Source: Myrica gale (lineage: Eukaryota; Streptophyta; Magnoliopsida; Fagales; Myricaceae). Taken from it: a DNA stretch of 64,000 bases. This document shows positions 35,305 through 47,720 of the stretch, in pieces. Under the pieces are notes generated by a model. That model saw nothing but the letters and a program-made list of their open reading frames with translations, made no database searches and had not been told where the DNA came from. The DNA lies in NCBI GenBank assembly GCA_963930655.1, contig OZ005600.1:15716501-15780500 (forward strand), given 5' to 3'. The position numbers were made by a program, and so were the translations under genes. Within the stretch, counting starts at the first letter, position 1. Every line of letters starts with the position of its first letter.

Positions 35305-37608
35305 TGTAACACCCGAGATTTCTATTTTAAAATTATTTGAATTTGTTATTAAATATTTGAAATGTCTTCTTTAAATTTGAAATTTGAGTTTAAGTCATTT
35401 AAAATAGTTGAATTTTTATTTTTGACGTAATCAAAACTTTTTAAAATTTTAAAGATTTTATGATTATTTAAAATTTAAAAGTTTTAGAGTTCAAAGGGGA
35501 CTCTATTACTAGTGTGAGTCTATATATAGATTTAAATATTGGTTTTAATTTTTACTCACCACACTTTTACGCCAACAAGAGGAAAAAGAAGGGTTTTCTT
35601 GGTTTCAACAATCTAGACGAGTTTTCTTCAAGCAATTTCAGGTATTTCGAATTTCTTGATATTTTATTGTATTCTTTTTATTAAAGATCAAACCATAGGG
35701 TGTCTAGATCCAGCCCTAATTATTTCAAGATTTTCGAAATAGTTTAATGGGTATCTTGGAGTAATTGAAATTTGGGTTCAAGATTTTTTGAGGAAAATTC
35801 AGGTTCAAGATATGAGTAATAGATAAAATTATTTTTGTATAGCCGTCCATAGAAGTATAAAAATTATGATTTTTAGATATTTCATACTAGACATCTTCAA
35901 GAGAATTGAGTTAAAGTTTCGTAATTTTTTGAGATGTATTGGTATGATTTTGATAATCCAGAATTTAAGCTTAAAGAAATCAGAATTGCTGAGAAAGATC
36001 CTTGATATAGAGTGGAGTTTTGAACCGCATATCTAGGCTTCAAATTTCTGCATTAAATTCTATAGTATCTTTATAACACATATATTAATCTTTGGTATAA
36101 ATTTCGGAATTTTTGGATATCGTAATAGATCTTTATGAATTTTGGAAGTGATGAGTACCAAATTTTCAAAGTATAGTTTGACTCTATGAACAGAGGTGAA
36201 TGTTGATTTTATTTACTGGGTTCTACAAGGAATCTGGATTTGAAATTTTACTGGTGTATAGTTAACATCTTAGGGTAGAACATATGTTAATTTGAGGATT
36301 TTAAGGAAACCCGAGATAGGTAAGTTAGATTTTAGAATTTGACCAGTGAATTTCGGATTTAATAATGTCGGGAAGAATTAGAGTTTCAATTATGTTTTCG
36401 TTTGAGCGTATTATAATAAGTTAAATTTTGTCTTTATAGGTGTTAAGACATAAGCTTATTTGCTTGAACATCCAGGTAAGTGGGGTTATTTTGCTAGATT
36501 TTTCTAAAATACCAAGGTGATATTTGAGAAATTGCATGTTTTAATGAAAACCCTCGTAGTTTTATTTGCATTTTTATGTCCAATGATTAAATTGTCGAAG
36601 GTTATTACATGAAATGTCTAAACATGAGCCTTTTTTTAAGTCCAATGATTTTACTTGATGTTTTCATTGATTGAAATCAAAGTTTTTTTTATATTTGTTG
36701 TTATTTAAGATTTGTGCATGACATTTCACGAAAAGAAGAGAAAGATGCAAAATTCAAAGTGATGTTTATTTTATGATATGTTATGTATTTTCAAATCCAA
36801 AGTTACAGAGTTATAGAGACAACACATTGGTACCAATTGCAACCCATTGAGTGCACCTATTATGGAAACGGAGCGGTTTAGTTTGTAGATTCTTACCGAG
36901 TGCATACTTGGACATGACCAAGCCTTAGTAAGGAAGAATTCTACCCATAGTATTGGCTTAGTTTGGCTGATCCCTAAACTAGGTAGCAACTGCACAACTC
37001 TATCACGGGGGTAAACGTGACCCACAATTATTGCTAAAGAGATTTTCTTATATCGATAAAATTGATTTTCTATAGTATTATTATAAAAGATAAAAGTTGT
37101 TTTACGGTTATAATTATATGACTTTTCTATAGTGTTATGTTATATAGATAATACTATTTTTTATATGCTTTATTGAAATTGAAATTGCCAAAAATAACTT
37201 TCAACAGTTTAGAAAGATTTTAAATATCATGTCTCTTACTGTTACAGAGTGGCTCATGGGATACACACTAGCATAATGATTTTGCTTACTGAGTTGTCGA
37301 ATTTACCCCTATTGTTTTCCTTATTTCCAGATTTTGATCAGGAGTTTGTCGATAGTTAGGATTAGATGACACATGGGCATGTAGCTGAATGATTATTAGA
37401 ATAAATGTTTGACTCTAGTATGAGTCTAATCATGTTTGAATTTGTCTTTGTGTTCTGAAAGAGTTTTAAAGTTTTATTAAGAGAAATTTATTGAAGTTTT
37501 TAAATAAAGTTTATTCCGCATTTATTTTTAGATATGTTTTTAAATTAAAAGTCTAATTGTTTATTGTAAGTAAGTCACCTTCTAGCCTTTGAGGTTTTGG
37601 GCGTGCCA
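35305..37608 (+). mobile_element. LTR-like block (possible solo LTR)
   Basis: It begins TGTAACACCCGAGATTTC and ends GGTTTTGGGCGTGCCA, the start and end styles of long gypsy LTRs in plants. The length is 2.3 kb with no coding sequence. The 5-bp flanks (TGATA and TCCTT) do not match, and the block is bracketed by two copies of the same hAT right end. Its arrival was therefore not a simple solo-LTR insertion, or was followed by rearrangement. Confidence 0.5.
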
Positions 37609-37717
37609 TCCTTTATGTTTTCCTTTTTTTTCTATAAGTTATGGGACCTCTTGCTCAAGGTGGGGCCTTAGGTAACTGCCTAAGTTGCCTTACCCTTGAG
37701 TCGACCTTGATAGGTAC

Positions 37718-39050
37718 ATATAAAAAATGTCTGAACTTATTATTCTTGTGTTTCCTTTAATTACAACTTTTTTAAAAAAGTTCATTGTTTAACTTTTTGC
37801 AAGATAACTTCTAATTGATCGTCATGATTGATTGATGTTTGATTAAGCATTTGGTTATATTCTTACTCTTATAGTTGTATTTTGGAAAAGATAATATATT
37901 TTTCGTATTATTTTGTTTTCCTTATTAACTTGAGTCACTTCACTTGAGTCTTGATCACTTTTACATTAAGGCTTCAATATTACACTTAGTTTTTTAGGAC
38001 CTTAGGTATTTTAAATTAGGATGAGTAGGTGTTTAGGTGATGACTGTTTGATTTGTTTTAAAACTTATATTTTTTTTAATTGCATAATCCATTTAGCTAT
38101 TTGTCCTATTTATAATTACTTAGTCTTTACTTAGTTTAAAATTTTAGATAAATACACTTTTCACATTTGAATTTTGAGGGGTTTGGCACATTGCACCCGA
38201 AGCATGAATGTTAAGATATTTCACTACTAAACTTTGGAAGTTTTGACACATTGCACTTCAAACTTTGAATTTTGAAATATTTCACCCTTGTTTAGAAGTT
38301 CTAGCACATTGTACCCTGTACGTGATTTTTTGACGTGCGATTTTACATTTATAATCTCAACTCGTCCTTTTACATTGACTATTGTTGAAAGTATAAATGT
38401 AAAATCAAAGGCCAAAGAATTGAGTTGATAGAAAATTAGTCAGTAATGTGCAATATGCCAGACTTTCAAAAGTTCAGGGATTCGACTGCATTTGTTTCGG
38501 CGTAAAATGAAGAAAATGAGAAAATATTTGCAGAGAAAACTAAACAAGATCTAGAGTTTGGCTAACTTCTTGTAAATGAGAATATAATGTTTGGTTGTCA
38601 CTTGAAATTCAAAGAATATTTTGTATTAGTTTCAATTTCTCCTCGTCAATAGAGATATTAAAAAAAATAAAAGCAAGTCCTATAACATATGAATCACAAT
38701 TCGAAAGGCTATAATGCATTTTTATTATCAATAGAGATATTAAAAATAATGCATAACAATAAAAAGAGCGTTTAACATAAAATCCCTAAAACCAACAACC
38801 TTCATAATAATAAATCAATATATTCAGCATTTTAGTAGAGAAAATTCTTCAACGAAATTTTGCGAAGATGAACATTTTTTGCCATAAATATCTTTGCTCA
38901 TGTTTCATTGTTTGTCAAATATTCAAAAGTTTTTGCAAGCAGATCCTCTTCAAATACTTCTATCTTCATAATGCATGCTTATAGATCATTGATATAAGCA
39001 TCAACTGTCACTTTTTCAAGAGCTAGTGCAACTCGTTCAAGTTTATGAAT
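37718..39050. other. Intergenic with a hairpin-derived repeat
   Basis: AT-rich DNA without genes. From about 38150 to 38480 there are repeated TTTGACACATTGCAC-type phrases resembling one arm of the hairpin family at 50740, 52163 and 55905. I read it as a decayed relative. Confidence 0.4.
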
Positions 39051-39059
39051 TCGGTTATT

Positions 39060-39260
39060 ATACTGAGGAATATTATTCTGATGAGTGCTGAGCGACGGTT
39101 AGGATTGAGTCTTCACAATCCAAAGGCTCAGAACGTGTCAAATCAATTAAAATAAGATTACCCAGATAACCATTTAACCGACCCGTTTTGCAATATTGAC
39201 CTTTAAACAGTATGACCCGATTTTCAGAAATTTTGAGTTCGCAAGTTTCCCATTCAAGGT
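39060..39260 (-). repeat. Dispersed repeat, inverted relative of 43660..43830
   Basis: On the minus strand this matches the plus strand at 43660..43830, sharing AAACGGGTCGGTTAAA-like and CTTTGGATTG/AAGACTCAATCC blocks. A shorter match lies at 40850..40925. Just beyond, at 39260..39310, are two tandem AGCTCCCAC-type phrases. The repeat type is unknown. Confidence 0.55.
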
Positions 39261-39756
39261 TCCAGCTCCCACACTGTCGCTCAGCTCCCACAATGTCGCC
39301 CAGCTCCGTCGCGCCTAGCCCTATCTCCTAGCGCCTTCGCTCAGCGGGCATATTAGGGAAATCAAGTGGGCTTCTGATGAACATTCCATTTATGAAGTTC
39401 AAAGACTAATGCTCGCACAAAAATTGTCGTATCATTCATTGGAAATATCAAAATGTTACTTCTTTAAGCAAGACAGAATCCAGATTGTCTTTGTTTTTTG
39501 GTAATTGAAAACTCCAAATAAACCAGAATACCAACCAAAGTCGAACTAGAGAAAAAAAATTAGTAAATCCTGGATGGTTAGTGTCTGTCAAGATGAGTCT
39601 AGGATCGGCTCATGAGCATAAGCTTTGTCGATTCAACTCACTCGACTTTGAACTCTGAGCTCTGAATCTCCTTCAAATATCCTCTCTTGATTTTGAGGGT
39701 TGTGATTTCCAAATAACTCTAGCTAAGCATTCTATTGAAAACATCTGATAGTATCT

Positions 39757-40290
39757 CCAAAAAAGAGCTTACCAAACCATGTCAACAAAAGGAGTTGCAA
39801 GGCGAAAGAACTCCATCATGCTCAAGAATAAATCATTTGAGAACACGGCACAAGTTTTTCACAAGCAAATGAGTATTTCATTTATAATCCAAGCAATAAC
39901 ACATTCAACCAATATGATAAACCAATTGCTAATGCAGCTCCAACGCTTCTCAAATCCACTTTAAAAACTAGAGCCCAACAAAGAGGTATATGGAGACATA
40001 GAGTTGCACATGAAGTAAAGAGCATCAGAAGGATCAAGCTTTGCACTTAGAAGTAGCGAATTATTGATTGAAGTAGTAAATGAGAACAGGCCAAAGATTA
40101 GCCATAGTGAGTATTTGTATGCTACAATGGAGATTGAATGATCTTAGCCTATGAGTATTAGTAACTTGTCTGTGAAGAGTCATAGAAGAGATATTGGGAT
40201 ACAAACAAGAAAAAGAGAAATGATGGAAGTGTAATTATCGATTCCTAGCTTTTGATACTGCTCTGCCCCGACGCTTGTAGTCAAAGATTC
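39757..40290 (-). pseudogene. MATE transporter fragment, copy 1
   Basis: Minus-strand frames match the middle of a DETOXIFICATION-type MATE efflux transporter: IISLFLVCIPISLL, then LFTDKLLILIG, KYSLWLIFGLFS, and after a frameshift decayed counterparts of the HIPLCWAL and SYWLNVFLLG helices. Several stops and shifts break it. It is more decayed than copy 2. Confidence 0.7.
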
Positions 40291-41581
40291 AGTTATCATA
40301 ATGCTTGAATTATTTTCTTCACGATGATAACAACAATGACAGTGGTAAAACTCAGAGAAAGAAAAATATTAATACACTTATGACAAATAATTTTGCTGGC
40401 CAAGTACATTAGTAGATACTAGGTTGTTTTTTATTTTATTTTTGATACATTTAGGCCAGTGAACGAGCACGAGCTCAACCACAACAAGAATGAGTAGGGC
40501 TGCTAAGGTTGTGTCTAGCACAAAAATGGTTTATATTCCCCCCTCCCTCTCCCTACCCGAGGCAAGGAGAATCATGTTACACACCAACCAATTGAAATGT
40601 TACTGCAAAAGTAAATTTGAGTTGTTCTAGTACTAGGTTTTTGGGCTTGGAACAAGAAGGTCTAGTTTCAACGTGTCAAAATTTCGAAAGCCCAGTACTC
40701 AATTGAGTTGAACTCTTCTACATCCTACTATATATGGTTACCGTGTATGTTATTAGTGCTTCGTGAATCTCTACGGCTAGCATGACAACATCCACCAATT
40801 TCAAAATTGCAAACAAACTTAAAGAAACCAGACTTACAGGTAATCTCATTTTAATTGATGTGGCGCATTCTAGGCCTTTGGATTGTTAAGACTCAATCCT
40901 GGTCGTCGCTCGTCGCTCATCAATATAACACTCCCCAGCATAATGACCAAACTCCAAGTTTATCTCCCAATATCACATAACTTTCATCTCTATCACTGGT
41001 GGTTTTTCTTCTTTTTTATGTCACCGTTCAGTCGAATTTGCTATTGTTTCTCTTTTGATGCATAATCTGTAGAAAAACCATAGGCCTCATTCTTATTTGG
41101 TTTATGCAATTTTGATCACCTCCATAGAAAATACTAGTAATATACATTTAGCTTTCATAGGCTCTAATAACCTAAGACTCCCAAGGTATGAAGCATCCGT
41201 GTTTGATATCTTCCATTATTATAACACTAACATCTATAATAGTTGTAGCTGGTCCCGTAATAACTGTCTTAATTTCATTGGTTTCCATCTACAAAGTTAC
41301 ATTTCATCAATTGAAGTTTAAGACAGACAAAAATATTCAACCTAATTAGATTAGCATTGATAAGGTACTAAATACGCATAATTAAGTAGCTTAAATGAGT
41401 AAATTGTTTAACCATGAATAAATTAAGGACTTAATTATGTATCATATTTTAGTGTTTGAGCTAAATTGATAACATCTGTTATTTTACACTTCAAAAGATT
41501 TAAAATGTAACTGACTGTAACCGAATAAACATGACATTCACATGACTCAGGCATATTAAGTCTAATATTTCATCTTTGCCT

Positions 41582-41840
41582 TTAAAATGATGTGCACTTG
41601 TGTTTATTTGCTACAAGGCATTTTTGAAAGACAAAAATAGACCAACTGAATTCAGTATTGTGAATAGAGTTCATGGTGCGAGCGAGGATGGGAAGTCGAT
41701 TACGAAGGGAGCCTATATGCGGTGTAGTCTCAGGCAACAAAAGAGATGGGAAATCTTTGGGAGAAAAAGCTCTCTTCTCACGCAAAAAGCAAGGAGCTGC
41801 AGAGGACAATTCATGTTCTTCCATCTTCATTTTCTTTTAT
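41582..41840 (-). other. Conserved block of unknown coding potential, unit 1
   Basis: The minus strand holds an 82-codon open frame (MKMEEHELSSAAPCFLRE..., LLLPETTPHIGSLRNRL). The plus strand, after a pyrimidine-rich tract and a potential splice acceptor, reads AFLKDKNRPTEFSIV. The partner at 44467 keeps both readings partly open. It lies upstream of the MATE fragment on that strand, where a first exon would be expected, but I cannot match it to the MATE N-terminus. Confidence 0.35.
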
Positions 41841-42515
41841 GCAATTTTTCTGGTCTTATAATGTTTAGACAGTTTGATTCATATTTGATAGGCTAAATTT
41901 CTAAGCCTAAGGTTCAAGGAATAACCCAGAATTGGATTGAGTTGGATACCTCATTTTTTTTAATTTTTTAATTTTTCATTTCATGTACTTGTTGTTTTTT
42001 TATTGCCTTTAACATCTTAAAAAGATTTGAGTTCCTTCTCCTGAAACCTGAACTGTTATAAACATTAAGGCACAATTGATACTTTAATTTGATATAAGAC
42101 TTCATTGGTTTTCCATCATTGTTTAAACTTGCTATATTATCTTGTAATAAGCGTTGGATACATTAAAAGCTACTGTTAGATTGTTTTATTTTTCAATCAT
42201 TATCTCTATGAATGAGTAAACGGTTATACAAAGAGAAAATTGAGTATTATACTACAATAATATATGAAATTTAATATAAGAAACCAGAATACCAGCTACA
42301 GTCGAACTAGAGAAACAAAAAAAAATCAGTAAACCATGGATGATTAGTGTTATTCAAGATGAGTCCTTGGAATCGGCTCATGAGCATAATGCTTTGTCGA
42401 TTCAACTCATTCAATTCTGAACTCTGAGCTCTGAATCTTCTTCAATTATCCTCTCTCTTGCTTTTGAGGCCTGCGATTTCTAAATAAGTTTAGCTAAGCA
42501 TTCAATTGAAAACAT

Positions 42516-43060
42516 CTGACAGTATCTCCAGAAAAGGAGCTTACCAAACCATGCCAACAGAAGAAATTGCACGTCAAAAGAATTCCTTCATGCTCAGGGA
42601 TACATCATTTGAGAACACATCACTAGTTTGTTCACAAGCAGATAAGTACTTTTTTTATAATCCAAGCAAGAACACATTCAACCAATATGATAAACCAATG
42701 GCTAATGCAGTTGCAGCGCTTCTCAAATCCACTTTAAAAATTAGAGCCCAACAAAGAGGTATATGGAGACATAGAGTTGCACATGAAGTAAAGAGCATCA
42801 GAAGGATCAAGCTTTGCACCAGGAAGTAGCGAATTAGTGATTGAAGTATATCGTATGAGAACAAGCCAGGAATACGCCATAGTGAGTATTTGTGTTCTAC
42901 AAAGGAGATTGAATGACCTTAGCCTATGAGTATTAGTAACTTGTCCATGAAGAGTCATAGCAGAGATATTGAGATACAAACAAGAAAAAGAGAAATGATG
43001 GAAGTGTAAGTATAGATTCCTATCTTTTGATACTACTCTGACCCATACGCTTGTCACAGA
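42516..43060 (-). pseudogene. MATE transporter fragment, copy 2
   Basis: MATE (DTX) proteins are multi-helix proton or sodium antiporters that export metabolites and toxins. The minus strand here reads, with in-frame stops: IISLFLVCISISLL, LFMDKLLILIG, HKYSLWRIPGLFSYDILQSL, IRYFLVQSLILLMLFTSCAT, LCLHIPLCWALIFKVDLRSA, ALAIGLSYWLNVFLLGL, then KYLSACEQT. These are the consecutive helices and loops of the middle of a DTX1-like protein. Stops within the frame (for example after SISLL, after LLILIG and after FLLGL) and the loss of flanking exons make it a pseudogene. Confidence 0.82.
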
Positions 43061-43659
43061 GTGTCCGATGCATCAGTCATCCCCAACTACTAAGCAATCA
43101 AAGATTCAGTTATCATGATGCTTGAATAACTTTTTTTTAAGACGATAAGAACAATGATAGTTGTAAACCTTAGAGAAAGAAAAAAATTATCACACTCTGA
43201 CAAATAATTTTGCTGGCCGAGTACATTAGCATATACAAGGTTGTTTTTATTTTTATTTTAGGATACATTTAGGCTAGCGAACAAGCATGAGCTCAACCAA
43301 CACACAAGAAGAATGAGAAGGGCTAGCTAAGGTTGTGTTTAGCACAAAGTTGGTTTATATTCCCCTCCCCGTTTCTGCTGGAGGCAAAGAGAATCATGTT
43401 ACACACTAACCAATTGAGATGTTACTGCAAAAGTAAATTTGAGTTGTTCTAGTACTAGGTTTTTAGGCTTGGAACAAGAAGGTCTAGTTTCAACCTGTCA
43501 AAATTTCAAAAGCTCAGTACTTGATTAAGTTGAACTCCTCTGCATCCTACTATATATGGATATCATGTATTTTATTAGTGCTTTGTGAATCTCTACGGCT
43601 AGCACAACAACATCCACTGATTTCAAAATAGCAAACAAACTTAAAGAAACCAGACTTAC

Positions 43660-43830
43660 AGGGGCAGGGAGACGAACTTGCGAACTTAAATTGCTGCAAA
43701 ATGGGTCGGTTAAAATTGTTATCCGGGTAATTTCATTTTAATTGATGTGACGCGTTCTAGGCCTTTGGATTGTAAAGACTCAATCCTGGTCGTTGCTCAG
43801 CACTCATCAATATAATACTCTTAAGCATAA
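43660..43830 (+). repeat. Dispersed repeat, plus-strand copy
   Basis: Copy of the repeat seen inverted at 39060..39260, with AAATGGGTCGGTTAAAA and GGCCTTTGGATTG. The first 70 bp are missing from the equivalent place in duplication unit 1. Confidence 0.55.
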
Positions 43831-44466
43831 TAATAGAACTCTAAGTTTATCTCCCAGTATCTCATAACTTTCATCTCTATCACTTAGTTTTTCTTCATTT
43901 TTATGTCACCGTTTATATGAAGATGCTACTTGTTTCTCTTTTGATGGATAATTTGAAGAAATCCATTTGCCTCATTCTTATTTGGTTTATGCAATTTTGA
44001 TCACCTCCATAGAAAATACTACTAATATACATTTAGTTTTCATAGACTCTAATAACTGAAGGCTCCCAAGGTATGAAGCATTCGTGTTTTATATCTTATG
44101 ATATTATAACACTAACATCGCTAATAGTTGTAGCTGGTCCCGTAACAACTGTCTTAATTTCATTGTTTTTCATCTACAAAGTTAAATTTTATCAATTTAA
44201 GTTTAAGACGGACAAAAATATTCAACCTAATTAGATTAGCATTGATAAAGTGTTATATAGGCATAATTAAGTTGCTTAAATGAGTAAATCGTTTAACCAA
44301 AAATAAATTAAGGACTTAATTATGTATAAGATTTTAGTATTTAAGGTAAATTGATAATATCGAATATTTTACACTTAAAAATATTTAAATTACAGCTGGT
44401 TGTAACTGAATAAACGTGACATTCACATGGCTCAGCCATATTAAGTCTAATATTTCATCTTCGCCT

Positions 44467-44724
44467 TTAAAATGATGAGCACTTGTGTTTATTTGCTGCA
44501 GGGCATTTTTGAAGGACAAGAATATACCAACTGAATTCAGCATTGTGAGCAAATTTAGTGGTGCAATCGAGGATGAGAAGTCGGTTACGAAGGGAGCCTA
44601 TATGTGGAGGAGTCTCAGGCAACAAAAGGGATGAGAAATTCTCATCTTTGGGAGAAAAAAACACTCTTCTCACGCAAAATGCAAGGAGCGGCAGAGGACA
44701 ATTCGGTTCTTCCATCTCCATTTT
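44467..44724 (-). other. Conserved block of unknown coding potential, unit 2
   Basis: Partner of 41582..41840. The minus strand has an 84-codon frame (MEMEEPNCPLPLLAF, LLLPETPPHIGSLRNRLLIL) with one shifted stretch relative to unit 1. The plus strand reads AFLKDKNIPTEFSIV and ends SLRQQKG followed by a stop. I do not recognise either product. Confidence 0.35.
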
Positions 44725-45150
44725 CTTTTATGCTATTTTTCTGGCCTTACAATTTTTTGACAGTGTGATTTAGATTTGATAGGCTAAATTTCTAAGCCTA
44801 AGGTTCAAGGAATAACCCATAATGGGATTGAGTTGGATACTTCAATTTTTTTTATTTCCTCTACTCGTTGCTTTTTATTGCCTTTTATATCTTAAAAAGA
44901 TTTGAGTTCTATCTTCTTAAATTTGACTTGTTGTAAATGTTAAGATAATATTGATACTTAAATTTGATATAAGACTCTATTGTTTTTCCTTCATTGTTTA
45001 AACTTGTTATATAATCTTGTAATAAGCTTCGGATACATTAAAAACTATGGTTAGATAGTTGTATTTTTCAATAAGTATCTCTATGAATGAGTAAACGGTT
45101 GTATAAAGGGAAAGTTGAGTTTTGTACAACAATAATTTGTGAAATTTGAA

Positions 45151-47039
45151 ACTTTGGTGTTTGAGTTATTGTCTCTTAGCACGTTTGTTCATTTTCTGCA
45201 AATAATTTTTAGAATATCTTCACTTTGTCCATTTCTAAATTCAATGTTCTTCCATTTTTAGTTTCTCATTCATAAATGAAATATAGAATTCATAAATTTG
45301 ATCTTCATCCATCCTACCCTTCATTTGTAAATAGACAACACATTATTAATTCAACATTGATGTAAATCCATCTTTATGCATGCCAAATTCTACAAAACAT
45401 TTTCTATTTTCCATAGCTTGATTTTTTTCACCACAATTGATTTTTAATGCTTCCATAAGCCACATTGTCCTTGTGAATTTGATCTTGAAACTCATCCCTA
45501 TATTACTTTGACAGCTTCTACACTTGTAAGTCAATACCAGAAATTGATCAAACATGCATGCAATTAATCTTGCACTTAATATCATATTTGTGGTACGTTG
45601 ATAACTACGTGCAATATACTCATTCTTTTATGAAATTGTACATCTACACTTTAGAAAAAAGAAATTAAGTCTGCCAAAGACAATAAAAAGAACAACAACA
45701 AAAGAAACTTGTAATTAAACAAATCATGTACTGGTTAAAACTCTCACAATCTTTGAGAGAAACAGAGGAAGCTAACGAACTACAAAAAGTTTGAGAGAAG
45801 GAGAACGGCGCATGATTGCAAAATAAGAGAATGGCGCATAGAGAGATATTTTTTTTCAATTTAACATAAAGATAGACTTCTAATACGATAATAGAAAAAT
45901 TATAGTAGTAGATAACGTTTGTTACGAGAATAGAGAAAAAAACTCACCATGAAAAATAACTTACATTTCTTTAAATATTATTTTTCACCCCTATCAAACA
46001 AATATTTTTTGATAGAATATTTTCAGCCGAAATAGACACAGTCGAAATGTCCCAAAATTCAAAGTTTGGATGGAGTGTAATGTACGAGAGCACGAAAAGT
46101 TTAGGGGTATAAAATATATTTATCCTCTAAAATGTTTATGAGAAGTTTGTTACTTTAAAACTTGCTTGACTGGGTTTGAATTTGTATAATTGGTTTTTAA
46201 AATTGTGTTAGAATTTCCTATGATTGTTTTTTTAGAATTTTGGGGTTTTAAAATAAGTTGTTAGAATGTTAATTGCATGTTGTTCTTGCTTTTATTGTTT
46301 AATTGTGAACTTCTTAAATGTTATGTTAAGAAATTTAAATTTAGATTTTATGGATCAACAATGAGTCATTGTTTCTTAAATATTATGGACTAAATAAAAA
46401 AGGCCATCAAAACTAATAAAACTATAGTGTGATCTGGTTGTATTGGTTTAAAGGATGACAAATATTTTACTCCAAAATCTAACTTCAATCACTTGATGAG
46501 TTGATGTAGTTCAACGGACATTGAAAATTTTCATTTGTTAGTGTTCATTTGTATATTTGAGATATTTGTAATGTAATTTGTAAATGTTCTTTCAGATGGA
46601 ATGTATATTTTAATGTTCAAACCTCAGTTTAGTATGTAAATTGTAATGATTAGATTAATATATTAGGGATATTTGTATTTTTGAGTTATTTGTTTTTTGT
46701 ATTTGTCAAGTGTATAGGTAAATCTGTAAATGAGTAAATCTCATAATTAAGCCTGACTAAGTAATTTGACACTGAACATTCAAGAATAAGAAAATATCAT
46801 GAAATGGACAAAATAAGAATTTTTAAATTTTTAGAAATAGGACCGAAATGGGTTCAAAAAAGTTGCCCATTAAATAACCAAAATTCCAACTTCCGATTTC
46901 GCCAAGTCCGGTTTCGATTTCGAGAAGTCTGACAATAGCCGACAGTGGAATCAGAGCGTATTTTAGGCATCTACAAGTTGGTGGACTGGATGTCGGATTA
47001 GCAAATTCCACTTTTGCCAAGTCAGAAATACACCTTTAC
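45151..47039. other. Intergenic, no gene supported
   Basis: AT-rich DNA. A minus-strand frame at 45346..45585 is open for 79 codons but matches nothing I know. Around 46040..46120 there is a single-arm remnant of a hairpin element with AATGTCCCAAAATTCAAAG. No RNA gene was seen. Confidence 0.35.
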
Positions 47040-47720
47040 AAGGAGCCATAGAGAGTGTCAATGATGCCTTGGGGTCTTATAAGGCCCAAGTTCGAGTAAC
47101 ACGAGGCCAAATGGCTAAAGCAAGGCGCAGTCAACTTTCTTGCTTATGCGCTCACTTGATTGGAGCCTTGACTTGCCTATCACTAGCACAAGTACGCGTG
47201 AGATTGGCGCACACTTACCCCACACAGCGCGTACGCCTCGCATGCATGGCGCACTCTGTGGCAAGCCACCAACAGAGAAAGACATGCCACACAAGCAGAA
47301 CCTCATCACTAAGTGTAGGAGAGAGACATCTTTCTTAATTTTAGGAAGTCTCATAGTCATAATTATTATTGTAGGAATTATTCCTTATGACTGTAGATTT
47401 GATTTTAGAATACATATTAATCCATAATTTGAATAAATGATTAGGAATGAAATATTATTCCATTTAGGTTTTCTTTTAATTTTCTCTAGCCATTGCCGAC
47501 CATTGTGTAAGGCCCTAGGATTTCATTTGTAATCATGTCTTGAGAATTATCAACTATTTTAAGTGTAGAAGCTTTGCTTCAAACTTATAGTTATGCGGAG
47601 TAGCCTGAGTTGCTCTCAAATCCTGTCATTCTATCTCATGTTTATTATGGTAGTGAGAGCTATTATCCTAAGCACACTCATTTTATCCTTGTTTTGTTTA
47701 TAGACACAAACGAGACTTTC
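47040..47720 (+). mobile_element. Possible LTR end and primer site, decayed
   Basis: A stretch with LTR-like composition contains GC-rich clusters of GCGCACACTTACCCC type and a TTGTAATCATG-like 3' section. It is followed at about 47650 by TGGTAGTGAGAGCT, which resembles the initiator-Met primer site TGGTATCAGAGC. No partner LTR or gag-pol was found. Tentative. Confidence 0.35.

Larger units (their letters stand above)
31469..37709 (-). mobile_element. 6.2-kb hAT element with internal insertions
   Basis: Left end CAGGGTCGGCTCA and the complement of the right end (CAAGGTCGACTCA) match at 11 of 13 positions. The perfect 8-bp repeat ATAGGTAC flanks the unit (31461..31468 and 37710..37717), which defines a hAT insertion. 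A decayed transposase lies on the minus strand. A MULE-type hairpin (34001..34259) and an LTR-like block (35305..37608) sit within it. The right terminus occurs twice, near 35232..35301 and 37632..37709, on either side of the LTR-like block. Confidence 0.82.
39520..42280. repeat. Tandem duplication, unit 1
   Basis: This 2.76-kb unit is directly followed by a diverged copy (42281..~45150). Both begin AAACCAGAATACCA and keep the same order of blocks throughout: CGGCTCATGAGCATAA, the MATE-like exon, ATCCTACTATATATGG, and GGGAGCCTATATG. Copy 1 lacks about 70 bp present in copy 2 near 43660..43728. Confidence 0.85.
42281..45150. repeat. Tandem duplication, unit 2
   Basis: This is the second copy of the unit at 39520..42280, head to tail with no spacer. 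Divergence is visible throughout as many substitutions and small gaps, so the duplication is not recent. It keeps the extra 70-bp stretch at 43660..43728. Confidence 0.85.

Noticed and set aside
34871..35340. Three overlapping plus frames rich in Phe and Ser
   Set aside because: They lie in the right-end flank of the hAT element on its non-coding strand, with no domain and strong base-composition bias.
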